Positions 24,061 to 35,270 of a stretch of DNA of 64,000 nucleotides are shown here, in pieces. A program made the translations under genes and the position numbers. The notes under the pieces were generated by a model. That model had not been told where the DNA came from. It made no database searches and saw only the letters and a list, made by a program, of their open reading frames with translations. Origin of the DNA: Chrysoporthe austroafricana (Eukaryota; Ascomycota; Sordariomycetes; Diaporthales; Cryphonectriaceae); contig JYIP02000012.1 of the NCBI GenBank assembly GCA_001051155.2, forward strand, positions 520,001-584,000. Reading direction: 5' to 3'. Every line of letters starts with the position of its first letter. The first letter of the stretch is position 1.

Positions 24061-25612
24061 CTATGCGTCGCTGGCACAGGTCCAGGGCTTTGACGAGCTG
24101 CTGCCCGCGATGCTGACCACTGTGCTCCACAGCCCGAGCACGCAGAACATGAGGCCGATGATGACCAGGCCGATGTTCGCCACGAGCCCGACACGCCGCT
24201 GCGAGTATTCTCTCCTGTACAGGAACAGCCACATCAGCCCGGGGATGCCGTATGAGAACCAGCTCACAAAGAGCGCCGCCACCAGGCTCAACAGGCTGTT
24301 GAAGATCGGGATCGACTCGGCAATCACAAAGGCGAACACCCAGACCCCGAGCATCATCCCGATCCACACTGCCGTCCCGAGCCGCGTCCGCCTCGCCACG
24401 TGTTTTGTGCCCCCGAACAGGCGCTCGAACATGAAGGTTCCGGCCACGTGAGCTGTGATGTGTCAGAAGACTGCCCAGAAGCATGAAGTGCGGAAAAGAG
24501 GGTGTGGGAGGGGGAGGAGCGGTTGAGGGGGGCTTACCATAGATGACACCCGCGATCACGATGGTCGGCAGGGCGATTCCCCAGATCACCTTCCGGACCA
24601 CGGTGTTGCTGGCCGCGGACAGCGCAGGAGACGGCACATCCGGCCCGACGTACACATAGATCACGATGGCCGAGACCAGGTACAGCGACGTGTCCAGGAC
24701 CTGCAGCGCGAGCAGGGCCTTGGGCCAGTCCTCCTTGTTCTTCAGCTCGCTCATCACCGAGAAGAAGCACGAGTGCGCGCAGAAGGCGATGGCGATGTTC
24801 GTCGCCGCGAGGAACCCCGTCGTGAACCCGAGCTGCCGGGAGATGTCGATGGTCGTGCTGCCGATCGGCTTCTCGATCGCGACGTCGACGATCGTCACCA
24901 GCACCGCCGAGAGGATGGACAGCGACGACGCGATGCTCATGTAGGACGTGTACTGGAGCGTCCGCCCCAGGTTGAAGAGGAAGAAGACCACCAGCCCCAC
25001 GCCGGCCCACATCACCGTGCACTGCGAGCTGTCCGTCAGGTTGTTGAGGGCGATCGTCCACGTGAGGAGGTGGCTGCCCATCACGAAGACCATGAAGATG
25101 GTCTGGCCCCAGCCCATGATCAGGAAGCAGATGCGGCCTGCCGCCGGTCCCCAGAGTGCCTCTCCCATCACCCCGCCCGCATCGCCGAAAGATCGGATGT
25201 TGGGGTACTGTTGGCAGAACTTCCCAAAGACCAGGCCCGAGTATCCCGATATGACGGCGATGATGATGATGACGATGATCCCGGGCACGAGCCCCAGGGT
25301 GGCCATGACCGAGGGCAGCGAGAGAATTCCCAGGGACACGGTCTCTGCGACAAGCACCACAGCCGCGCGCCTGTTTTCATGTCAGATATGCGTGTTCCAT
25401 CTCTCCTCCCGCCGGGTGGATCCCTAGACTTACCACCACGACAGCGTGTGATAGTTGATCTCCTCGCCCTCCTCCCGCGCTAGGCTGGAGGTCGTTGCGG
25501 CGTACTCGGGTGGGCTCGAGTCCCCGGACTTCTTGCCCGGCGCTCCGGACAGATCCGACCCTTCCTCGAGGTCTAGCGACCTGGCAGGCTTCTCCCGCAT
25601 GGTGGCCGCCAT
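24061..25612 (-). CDS. Amino-acid transporter, AAAP family (Aa_trans)
   Basis: Three exons on the minus strand (25612-25434, 25370-24538, 24452-24061) give 467 residues, with phases consistent. Residues 1-58 are hydrophilic. The transporter domain starts at SWWRAAVVLVAETVSLGILSLPS, a typical opening for fungal AAAP members (compare Neurospora mtr and Aspergillus neutral amino-acid permeases). About eleven membrane segments follow, including AFCAHSCFFSVMSELKNKEDWPKAL. The second intron interrupts at VIYG/AHVAG, a place where introns are common in this family. It is expected to import neutral or aromatic amino acids at the plasma membrane; substrate preference cannot be read from sequence. Confidence 0.92.
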
Positions 25613-27525
25613 CCTGTCCCGGATGCAAGGTGTTGTGAGGTGGCCGAGAGGGCGGGGCCGTGTCCGTCTGGCGTCTTCCCGCAGATGTTACCAGAATGTT
25701 TACTTGCAGTGCCACGGGGACAAGAAGCAGGAGGTAGAGAGAATGTACGTGGAAGATCTTCGCCCCTTGTGCATTTCACGAAAGGGTCCAACAGATATAG
25801 CAACAAAACAAGGTACTGCTCTCATAACTATGGCTAATCCTGATCAACGCCGAGGCCGCGATCGGATGGGCCAGGCGATGGCAAAAAAGGAAAAAAATAG
25901 AACCGCCTGACTCTTCCTCACCAACCTTGCCCACCGGTCCAGGTCGCATTGCTCGTCTATCCACAAAAAGTCCGGGCTACGTGCGCCGGTCTTGGCCCGG
26001 CCGGGGGCACCGAGACAACTCGGGGAGGCCACTCAAAACTTGTGTGAGGCAGCCGTCTCGAGGCTGGACTAGCCCGGAGGGAAGCCTGGCGCACCCACGG
26101 GCTTTATATCTGCTCTTCTCGATCACGATGATTGAACCTCATGAGCCTTAAGCCGTCGCTTTCCTTCTTCTCCACGGGCCAAGAGACTCACTGATCAGCT
26201 TGAAGTCAAGACCCAGGTGGTCGGACGTTGCGACCCAGGTGGAATGCTTTGGCCGATTTTGTAAATTTTACGTGATTTTACGTGATGGGTAAAAAGCTTG
26301 GTTGGGGCCCGGATCCGCTCCCGAGATCTTCAAAGTCGGTCAGGCCGAGCCGTGCCTCGGACATATCTATCTACGTTGCGGCGCGCTCCGGATTCGACAA
26401 GCAGCTGCTCCTCACCGGTGTGGGCGGACACAGAGCTCTGTCTCGCGTACGCGCGCGGGGCACCAGCGCTGCGAGATGCGTTCGTGAGATGCGACGCGCC
26501 CCTCCCTCTCTCGTCGAGGACTCGACTTGCTCCGTACAGCGCGTGCATCCGGTGAGCTAGCGCGGTCGTCCGGAACCGTTCCGGGCCCAAGTACCGCGAC
26601 CGAAGAGCCGCAAAAGTGGATTCCTTTGTTCGGTTGCTACCTACTGTGCTTAATTTTTCTTCTAGCGCCGCCTCGGATCGTGGACCCTACATGCCGGGCG
26701 ACGTCCTTCCGCTCTACCGAATACGGAGAGTGACGCGAATTCGCCATCGTCAAGTACTGAGTGTCCTGCGCCAAGTCGAGGCCAAGCGATTTCGGGCCGT
26801 CCCTCTTGAGACACGAGAGGCACGCGTGGCACGATACGGTGGTGCACGCTATGTGGATGCCAGTGAGTCTGGGCCAGTCTCTCCTGGCGGGCCAGAGCCC
26901 ACACAGGAGCCCCATGGGGTCGTACGTGCGCTGCATCAGCGCAATCTTGATCGCTCTTATTGGGTTCTGGCGATGGCGATAACAGCAACGTTGCCCTTCC
27001 GGCGTGCCTTCGTGAACACCTGGCCGCAGCATGCAGCTGCTGCTCGAGGCGAGGACCGTGATCGATACGGAGGCTCTCTTGCGCCATCACCCCAGACAGC
27101 AAATCTTGCGAGTGCTTAGCAGACGTCGTCGAACCGGAACATCCATCTGAGACTGCATTCAGCCTGATTCTGTGACTCATAGACAGGAGTGGATCGGGGG
27201 CCTAAGGACTGTTGATCGATGCTAGCCTGGTGGTGGCAGGACGACAGCTTTCGCGTCTCCAGTGCTGATACTGACAACATTCTATATCACTTTGATAGCA
27301 TGTTCGGGAGGCTTGTGTCGGCCTGAACATTCTAACTTGTCTGTGGGATTCTATCTCGGTCGAGATCGGCTACGACTACCACTCCTGCTATGAGTCCGTA
27401 ACCAAGTTGAACTGAGCCGCCTCGCCGCGGCGTGGCCTGATCTGATCCGTACTGTCTATCCTCTAGTTGGGCAGAGAGCGGCCCTTTCTCGTCAACCTGA
27501 GTCCCATATTCCCTTACTATGGTTC
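25613..27525. other. Intergenic region with unassigned small frames
   Basis: Promoter of the AAAP gene at its left end; 3' side of the IlvD gene at its right end. Frames of 70-170 codons occur at 26282-27180 on both strands, but none has a recognisable motif, start context or splice support. Confidence 0.45.
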
Positions 27526-29638
27526 TTATGTGGAAGAGCCGTTGTACTCGGCGCCTGCAGCTGTCAGAAAATCGAAATCCACGCCATCTTCTGCCTGATT
27601 CACATGACGTTCGTAGAGGCCCCGGTAGCCCCGGACCGGCTTTCTTCTCCTCTCACTCGGGCCACGGCTCTCCTTCTTCCCGTCCAGCCTGTCTCTCCTC
27701 TCTGCTATCCTGCGGCTGATCTGGTCCGTGCTCAACTCAACCTCCAGGAGCCGCCGCTCGACATCACACACGATCATGTCCCCGTCTTTGATGATGCCCA
27801 GAACGCTCTCGGGAAGCGCTGCCTCAGGTGAGATGTGCAGGACGATGCTCCCACCTGCAGTTCCCGACATGCGGCCGTCTGAGAGGCGCAGCATGTCCTG
27901 GACGCCCTGGACAGCAAGCTTTCTGGGGATGGGGACAAGGCCGGCCTCCGGCATTCCCGGGTTCAGAAAGCCTATAGGACCGATACCCTGCAATACCAGG
28001 ACAGAGTCCTTGTCTACCGAGAGATCGGGATCGTCTATGCGCGCAGCCAGGTCCGCTGGCCCGGCGAAGGCGACCGCCCTCCCGCGGTGCGAGAGGAGGT
28101 GTCGGTATTTGCTAGCGCTGGCCTTGATGACAGCCCCATTGGGGGCTAGGTTCCCCCTCAGAACGATCAGCGACGAGGATTCGTAGACCGGGTCACCGAG
28201 CGGGCGAATGATAGCGCGGGAGAGCGCAAACGTCCTGAAGGGGGTCGAGTCCAAGACTTCTCCAACCGTCTGGCCTGTCAGCGTCCTCGCCTCGAGCCGT
28301 AACAGCGGGCGCAGCGTGTGTAGCAGGGCCAGCATGCCCCCGGCGTTATGCAGGTCGGTCATGTAGTTATCGCCGCTCGGCTTTAGGTCCACGAGCAGAG
28401 GCGTCCGGCGCCCTATATCGTCGACGGTCTGTAGGGTGATCCTGCCCGCGACGCCCGGGTGGCGGTTTGCGATGGCGAGCAGGTGCACAATGCCGTTCGT
28501 GGAGCCGCCTATGGCCTGGAGAACAGTAATCGCGTTGTGGAACGAGGCTTCGCTCAGGACCGTAGTCAGGGAGAGCGGGCTTCCGACCCCGTCCGTGACG
28601 GACTGCGCTGCCTTGACAGCATTCTTGCCCGTGTCCTCGGCCACGCAGAGGCGCGCGCTCGACACGGCGGGCGCTGTTCTGCTCGTTCTGCTTTAGCATA
28701 TTGTGTGTGTGCATTATAGGAAGTGGACGAGCCACGGAAACCAGGCTAGGCTAGACAGACAACAAGGCCCGTGGGGGATAGAATGCACAATGACTAGAGA
28801 ACCCCCGCGTACTTACGCTCCAGCCCTCAGATCCATCAGCCCTAATGCGGCGGTGATGCACGCCATGGTAGAGGCGGTGCCCATGACTCCGCAGCTCCCG
28901 GCGGTAGGTGCGAGCTCCTCGTTGAGCTCCGAGATGTCTTCGACGTCGAGCTCGTCGCCGCGGTACGCGGCCCAGTTGTTCCGGCAGTCAGTGCAGGCGC
29001 CGATTCGTTGGCCCCTGAAGCTGCCGGGCATCATCGGGCCTGTGATCAAGGGCAGGACGGGCTTGCCGGAGGAGATCCCTCCCATGATCTGGGCAGGGAC
29101 TGTCTTGTCACATCCTGTACGGTTCCATACGTGAGCTCTCGAGGGCCATGCGGACAGGACGGCGTCGGGACTCACCTCCTATGACGATACAGGCATCCAC
29201 CGGCTGCGCCTTGATCATCTCCTCCGTATCCATGCTCATCAGATTCCGCAGGAACATGCTCGTCGGTGAGGAGAACGACTCGTGGATGCTGATGGTGGGG
29301 AACTCCATCGCCAGGCCGCCGCTCAGCTGCACGCCTCTCTTGGCCGCCTCGACGAGCTGCGGCACGTTGGCATGGCACGGGTTGAAGGCGGAATACGTAT
29401 TGACGATGCCGACGATGGGCCGCGAGAGGGCGTCCTCACTGTAGCCGAGGGCCTTGATGAAGGCCTTCCGGAGGAACAGCGCGAAGTGCGGGTCGCCATA
29501 GTTGGGCAGTCCTTGTCTCAAGCCCCGGATGGGCTGGATGGGGCGATTGAGGTCGTAGTCCGCGAGGTGGCCTGGCACGGCTGTCTTTCCCAGCCCATCT
29601 TCACGCCGGGAGGTTGGTTCGCGGCCGAGGTCTGTCAT
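27526..29638 (-). CDS. IlvD/Edd-family dehydratase (sugar-acid / dihydroxy-acid dehydratase type)
   Basis: Three exons on the minus strand (29638-29176, 29114-28817, 28687-27526) give 640 residues. Introns are 61 and 129 bp with matching phases. Family hallmarks are NTYSAFNPCHANVPQL, then IGGCDKTVPA (Fe-S Cys and carbamylated-Lys region), PTAGSCGVMGTASTMAC (Fe-S Cys), TAPAVSSARL, and the C-terminal SDGRMSGTAGGSIVLHISPE. The enzyme removes water from 2,3-dihydroxy acids using an Fe-S cluster and Mg2+. The NTYSAFNPCH and GGLAMEFPT wording, the ending YERHVNQAEDGVDFDFL and the neighbours favour a sugar-acid (aldonate) dehydratase over the mitochondrial Ilv3 of branched-chain synthesis. No mitochondrial presequence is evident. 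ATG 29638 is the first true Met. Confidence 0.92.
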
Positions 29639-30115
29639 GGTACCTGGAGGTCGCAAGCTTCAGCGGAAAGCAGAGCCAGCACGGCAGAGCGACGCGCATG
29701 TCAATGCCGCCTGAGAAGGTATCCCCGACGGCATTCCGCGTGGACCCTTTCGTCGATGGCGTGCTGTGGGGGAGCGGGCGGGCTAGCAAGATAGTCGCTG
29801 GCCGGATATAAACAAAGGTGAACCCCATCTCCGACCTTCCTTGACGACCAGCCTGAGGATGAGTACGAGGATCGGTCTTGAGGTCTGTATTTTTCTTTTC
29901 TCCCCCCCCCCACCTTAGTCTTCTTCTTTTCTTTCTGTCTTTTTTGTTATTGTTGGTTTCTTTTTTCTTCGCCCTGTCCGGCGGAACCCGGGACACGTCG
30001 TATATCTTCGCTACCGAGTATCAATACTACGCACACATCGTTCCCAAACGACGTTACAACGAAATTGCCAAAGTCTATCTGAGTGTTACTGTCCCTATCA
30101 GAGCACAGACTCTAG
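29639..30115. other. Short promoter region with polypyrimidine tract
   Basis: Between the IlvD gene start and the Ldh2 gene end, both on the minus strand. A long C/T-rich tract lies at about 29887-29970. Confidence 0.5.
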
Positions 30116-31325
30116 TCATGCTAGTGGGTCAACTCCGGCTGCCTCTGCCTCCCGGTTCAGCACCTCGATCTCTGCCTTTGCATATGGGATACCCGACCTG
30201 AGCCTCTCCTCCCTGCGCTCGGCCTCGATCTCGCCTGGGAAGTAGATACGGTCGACCCCCTCCATCTTCTCGGAGCCGACCACGCGCTGGTAGAGATGGT
30301 TCATCCTGGCCCTGAAGTCTTCCGTGCTCATGAAGAGATTAGGCCGCATGACCACGATGAAATGGCCCACATCCCCCGGCCTCGAGGGGTCGTAGGGGCC
30401 CGCGACGTGGCCGGCATACGCGGAGCCCGACAGGACGCCGGAGAACACGTCCATCATGATGGCCAGCGCGGAGCCCTTGGGGCCGCCCACGGGCAGCATG
30501 ACGCCGCCATCCAGAGCCTCTGCCGGGTCCGTAGTGCGCGCGCCGTGCCTGTTGAGGGCCCAGTCGTCCGGGATGGGATCGCCTCGCCGCAGCGCCTTGT
30601 AGATCTTGCCCCTGGCCGCTACGGAGGGGGCCATGTCCAGGATGAAGGGGATGGGCTCCCCTGGGGCGCCGCAGGCGATGGGGCTGACGCCTAGGAGCTG
30701 CTCCCGGGCCCCCCAGGCGGGCAAGGCGGGCGAGCTGTTCGTGAAGACGAGCGACATGAGGCCCGCGTCAAGCGCCTGCTGCACGACCCACGCCGACATG
30801 CCAAAGTGGTTGCTGTGCTTGCAGGCTACCATGCCGATGCCGTATGTGGCGGCCATGTCCACTGCAGCCGTGACAGCCATCCTGGCGACGACGGCCCCGA
30901 AGGCATTGTGACCGTCGATATCTGTTCTCGACACGCGGCAGTCAGCCAGTCAGTCAGAGATGGCCTGAGCATTGCATCGGGAATGCGCCCCAGGCATCCC
31001 GCCTGAGTGGCTGGAACCCCGACGCGCCGAGCTGGGCCATGCGGCCCTAGATATCACATCACATACGAGCAACTACAGGCGTGACCTGCTCGAGCGTCGG
31101 GCGGGCCCTGGGGTCTAGAACGTGCTGGCGCACGCGCTCCAGATACGAGGGCAGCCGGTTGATGCCGTGCGAGTCGACGCCGCGGAGGTCGGCCGAGACG
31201 AGATTGTCGGCGACGACCGCTGCATCTTCTGGCGATACCGAGTGGGCCTCGAGGATCCGCCGGGTGAAGCTCAGGGCGGCACCATGCGGAACGCTGGTGT
31301 AGTCTGGGCCCTCCTCCGCAGGCAT
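30116..31325 (-). CDS. Ldh2-family malate/L-lactate-type NAD(P)-dependent oxidoreductase
   Basis: Two exons on the minus strand (31325-31067, 30921-30116) are joined across a 145-bp intron with a GTATGT donor. They give 354 residues, the usual family length. Motifs are ADLRGVDSHGINRLPSYLERV near residue 45 and IDGHNAFGAVVA. KHSNHFGMSAWVVQQA carries the catalytic His, and GGPKGSALAIMMDVFSGVLSG lies further on. Members reduce or oxidise 2-keto/2-hydroxy acids such as malate, ureidoglycolate, 2,3-diketogulonate or cyclic imino acids with NAD(P)H. The position directly upstream of the IlvD-type dehydratase suggests a role in sugar-acid or keto-acid breakdown, which is inference. It shares a 1.6-kb divergent promoter region with the permease at 32934. 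Confidence 0.92.
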
Positions 31326-32933
31326 GACGTGGCTTCGCGTGCAACCCTCTGGCGGCCGAAGGGAAGGGAGGGTGTGAGACTGACTAGCGACTACAGATCC
31401 GTACTGAGCAGGCCGCGCTGGTGGTGTTGAGAGGCAGACGCGCCCGGTGATGGGACGGAGAGAGGGGGGGCAGATCTCACGACGAAGTCTTGGCCGTCCG
31501 GAGGACAGCAGGCACGGGGATGAGGACGGGGACGAGCCCGGCTTGCGGGCTCGGTCGAGGCGACCACTTGGTATTAGGTTCGCCGAGACCACCTCGAGGA
31601 CTGGGGCTTACTCGCCAGTGCTTGCCTCCATCCGTCCATAGCGTGCGCAGCGGGCGTGTCGAATCACGGGGCGGGTAATAAGAGGGATGGGGAGCGGAGG
31701 ATGTGGGTGGATACTGGCTGGCGTGCGACTCTGGCGCCGAGCAGCGCTGGGTAGGATTACCAACAGCGCACGTGTGCTTCGCTAAGTACGCCTGCAGTGG
31801 CCTGCGAGCCCAGCGTGCTGAGCCGTACTTCCGCACCATGTAACGTGCCGTGTATGGTGGTCAGGGTGTACCAAAGTACTAGTATCGCGCGACAGCCCGC
31901 CTCCGACGTCGGCGGGGGCCCAGCAAACAGGTACGCAGGCCTGATGACGCCACGCTAGCGGCTATCGCCCACCCCAGAGCCAAGAAAGCCAAGGAGACCC
32001 CGGATCGCTTTTCCCTAGAGCCGCCCGCCCCCAGACGACGACCCCAGATCTTTTTGCGACCCCGTGCCAGTCTCTCGGGACCCACCGGACCACCGCAAGT
32101 CCACAGCTCCTCAACGTCGCGCGACAGCGTTGAACGGTCCTTACCTGGGGGCCGAGGCCCTAGGGCGAGCTTAGGTTGAGCTTAGGCTGAGCTTATGTCT
32201 AGCCATGTCAGCTTTAGCTCGCGCGGTGCGCGCTGCGGACACTACGGGTTCGGGCCTGTACACACCTGCTTCCCCCGCCGGGAGGATGAAGGCGGGCAGC
32301 CCGTCCGTCTGGGCAGGGCAGACGGGGCGCGCCCAGAAAGCCCAGACGGCTGGCGGGTCGAGCAGCGCGGAAGCCCGGGTGGCGCACCGACGTCACCTGC
32401 TGCTGTGCGATGTGCAGTGCGCGATGTGGAATATGTGCGGCGCGGTGGGCGTACAGCAGCAGCAGCGGCAGGAGGAGGAGCTCAGGGCATGGCCTGCCAC
32501 CCGCATCCTTGTTGACGTGCCGCGCAGCTGCAGATCATTGGCCTGAGCTGGGCCAATGGCCGAGGCCCCCCTCCTCCGCCGCCGCTGTCGTGAAGGATGG
32601 ACACGGATGGGGGTGGTGACAGGCTAGAGCCTGCTAAACCCCAGATTGTCGCCCCGCGTCCCCAGAAATTCACCGAAGCATCACCGCTGGTGGGGAGGGG
32701 GTGGAGGGCGCCCGTCAGCATGAAAGCCGTGTTGGGACAAAGGAGCAAGATGGAGGGCACCCGTTCGGATGAAGCGGCCCATTTTCGATAAAGGGATCGA
32801 TCGCCTCGCACCTCTCTGTTCCTTCCGGGTTGCCTGTCTGATACCGCTTCATCCTGTTGGTCTGTCAGCCCTGTCCCCCCCTGCCTAGGCCATCGTAGCG
32901 GCAGACTTGTGTGCTTCACAGCGAGCAGAGAAA
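31326..32933. promoter_or_regulatory. Divergent promoter region of Ldh2-type gene and ACS permease
   Basis: A 1.6-kb region without a supported gene. It contains three tandem 11-bp units starting GAGCTTA at 32167, 32178 and 32189 (a small direct repeat). Shared control of the two flanking genes is inferred from arrangement only. Confidence 0.4.
32167..32199 (+). repeat. Three tandem 11-bp GAGCTTA(G/T)G(T/C)(T/C) units
   Basis: Three back-to-back units with one to three differences between them lie about 740 bp upstream of the ACS permease start. Confidence 0.6.
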
Positions 32934-34555
32934 ATGGTGGCATCATCTCCGGATCACGGCCAGACCCTGGCCAAGCCTGACCTGTACGAGGTCGAGAGGG
33001 CCGAGAAGAAGCTCGATGGCGAGGATCTAGTGTCCCCCACCGAGGCCGAGAAGGCCGCCTACATCCGCAAGCTGGACTGGCACCTGATGCCCATCATCTT
33101 CGTCATCTACATGCTCTCCGTCCTGGACCGCTCCAACCTGGGCAACGCCCACCAGGCCGGCCTGGATGAGGGCATCGGGCTCGTCGGCATCCAGTACAAC
33201 CTGCTCGGCACCATTTTCTACATCGGATGTAAGTACTGTCAGCGGCCGGGTCTCCCGGCACGGCATCCTCCAACCTCGTCCGCTTCGGGTGCACAAAGGC
33301 TGACCACCGCGCCTCGCGATGCAGACATCTGCTCCATGTGGACTGTCGCTGGCTGGAAGCAGTTCCCCGCCCACATCTGGGCCGCCTGTGTCGTCTTCGC
33401 ATGGGCCACCCTCTCTTCCCTCCAGTCGTCGGTCCACAACTTCTCGGGCCTCGCCGCGATCCGCTTCTTCCTCGGCGTCTTCGAGGCCATGTACGCCGGC
33501 GTGCCCGTCTACCTGTCCTTCTTCTACCCGCGTGAGAAGCTCGGCTTCCGGCAGGGCATCTTCATCTCCGGCAGCGCCCTCGCGAACGCCTACGGTGGCG
33601 CGCTGGGCTACGCCATCCTGCTGATCAAGAGCAACGTCGCCTCGTGGAGGATCCTCTTCCTCATTGAGGGCCTGCCCACCCTTCTCATGTGCTTCGTTGC
33701 GTTCTTCTTCCTCCCGGACAGCATCCGCGACGCGCGCTTCCTCACCGATCGCGAGAAGGAGGTCGCCTCCTACTGCGTCAACCAGGGCCAGGTCGCCGAC
33801 ACCGACGAGGGGCAGCATGTAGGGCTGCGCATCCAGGAGTTGAAGGCCGGTCTGAGGGATTGGCGCAGTTTTGTTACCGGAATCATCTACTTCGGCTGCA
33901 ACGTAAGCTCAAGTCTTTCCCAGGCTGAAGACGCTCTCACCGCTGACAGAGCCCCCTTTTGCAGGTCTCATTCGCAAGCCTTCCTCTTTTCGTCCCCAGC
34001 ATCATCGGCGAAATCGGTATTTTCACCACCCTCCAGTCGAATGGCCTGTCGGCGCCTCCTTATCTCTTCTGCTTCTTCGTCATCCTGGTGGTCAACTTCA
34101 CTGCGGATAAGCTGCGCATCAGGGGCCCCTTCATCAGCTTTTTCGGCCTCGTTGCCGCTGTCGGCTTCATCCTGCTTGCCACGACCAAGGATCCCGTTCC
34201 GCGCTACCTCGGCGTCTACCTTGCTATCCTGATCTTCGTCTCCGTCTCCCTTATGATGTCGTGGGTCTCGAACATGCACAGCACCGAGAGCAAACGTACC
34301 GGCGGCTGGGCCATCTTCCAGACCCTGGGCCAGTGCGGGCCCTTGTTGGGTACGAACGTCTTCCCAGCCAGCGAGAAGCCATATTACGTTAAGGGATCAT
34401 GGATATCAACTGCATTCTGCCTGCTTGTTTGTGTAGTCTCCGCCGGCCTGAGCTTCTCGCTCTGGAGGGAAAATAAGAAGCTGGACAGGATCTTCAACGA
34501 GAACGAGGATGAAGATCTGCCAGAAGCTGCTAGAGGATTCAGATATATCATTTGA
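32934..34555 (+). CDS. MFS permease, anion:cation symporter (ACS) family, Dal5/Tna1-like
   Basis: Three exons (32934-33228, 33325-33902, 33965-34555) give 487 residues. The first intron (96 bp) is a multiple of three without a stop, so the frame reads through it. The join restores the family motif FYIGYICSMW. The sequence KLDWHLMPIIFVIYMLSVLDRSNLGNA, the segment GWKQFPAHIW and twelve membrane segments are typical of fungal ACS carriers (allantoate, nicotinate, biotin, pantothenate and sugar-acid transporters). Residues 1-45 form a charged cytosolic tail. Placed next to an IlvD-type dehydratase and an Ldh2-type dehydrogenase, it likely imports the organic acid they use. The substrate is inferred. 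Confidence 0.93.
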
Positions 34556-35270
34556 AGGGCTGGTCACTTTGGATGTCTGAAGGCAATGAATGGGTACACA
34601 TCTGAAATTGTTCGCAGTGCAAAGTGTGCCTTCGTCAGAGAGATAGAATAGCGAATCCCAATACTTGGTCACAAATCATCGACGACTTTGGAGACATTCA
34701 ATTGGGGAGCAAACCTGGTGCTAAGAAATAGGCCTAAACCATCCTCCCGCCCCGCGTCCAAATTAGAAGCAAAGTTACAACGTCGCGCGTGGCCTTCTCT
34801 GCATGAGTTCTGACTGTACCGGGCCGGTTCTACTTCCCTTAGCCTAGCCGGACTTCAGTCTAACCCTATTCTTGTAACCTAATTTGGGACGAAAACTCTA
34901 TCACCCTACATTGCGACTGTTCCTAGTAACTCCGCAAGGGATGATAATGATGCCACCCAACGCGGTCTTTCCGTTGTGGTAAGCATTGTGCCCATGTCGA
35001 ACTCGGAGCAGCTTGCAGGCATTTACTGGCCTATGGATCGGACCCATGGACCGTCGATATCGGCAGTCTCTCCCAGGCGGGCTTAGGTGGATTCATGAGG
35101 ATAAGCGATTCATAATAATGAAATAATTGTTCTCTGGCTGTCTAAAGGGGCACGTGAGGGGGTATCTTTGAAGTTCGGATGGCCCCCACAAAAAGGTCCA
35201 TCGTAAACGAGATCTACGCGGATGACGCCGCGACTCCAGTAAATGCGCTTGTAACGGAATTGGATTCAGC
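34556..35270. other. Convergent 3' region between two MFS genes
   Basis: Nothing recognised. It is AT-richer than the flanking coding DNA. Confidence 0.5.

Noticed and set aside
26282..27180. Overlapping frames of 70-170 codons on both strands
   Set aside because: No motifs, no preferred strand, no splice sites that extend them.
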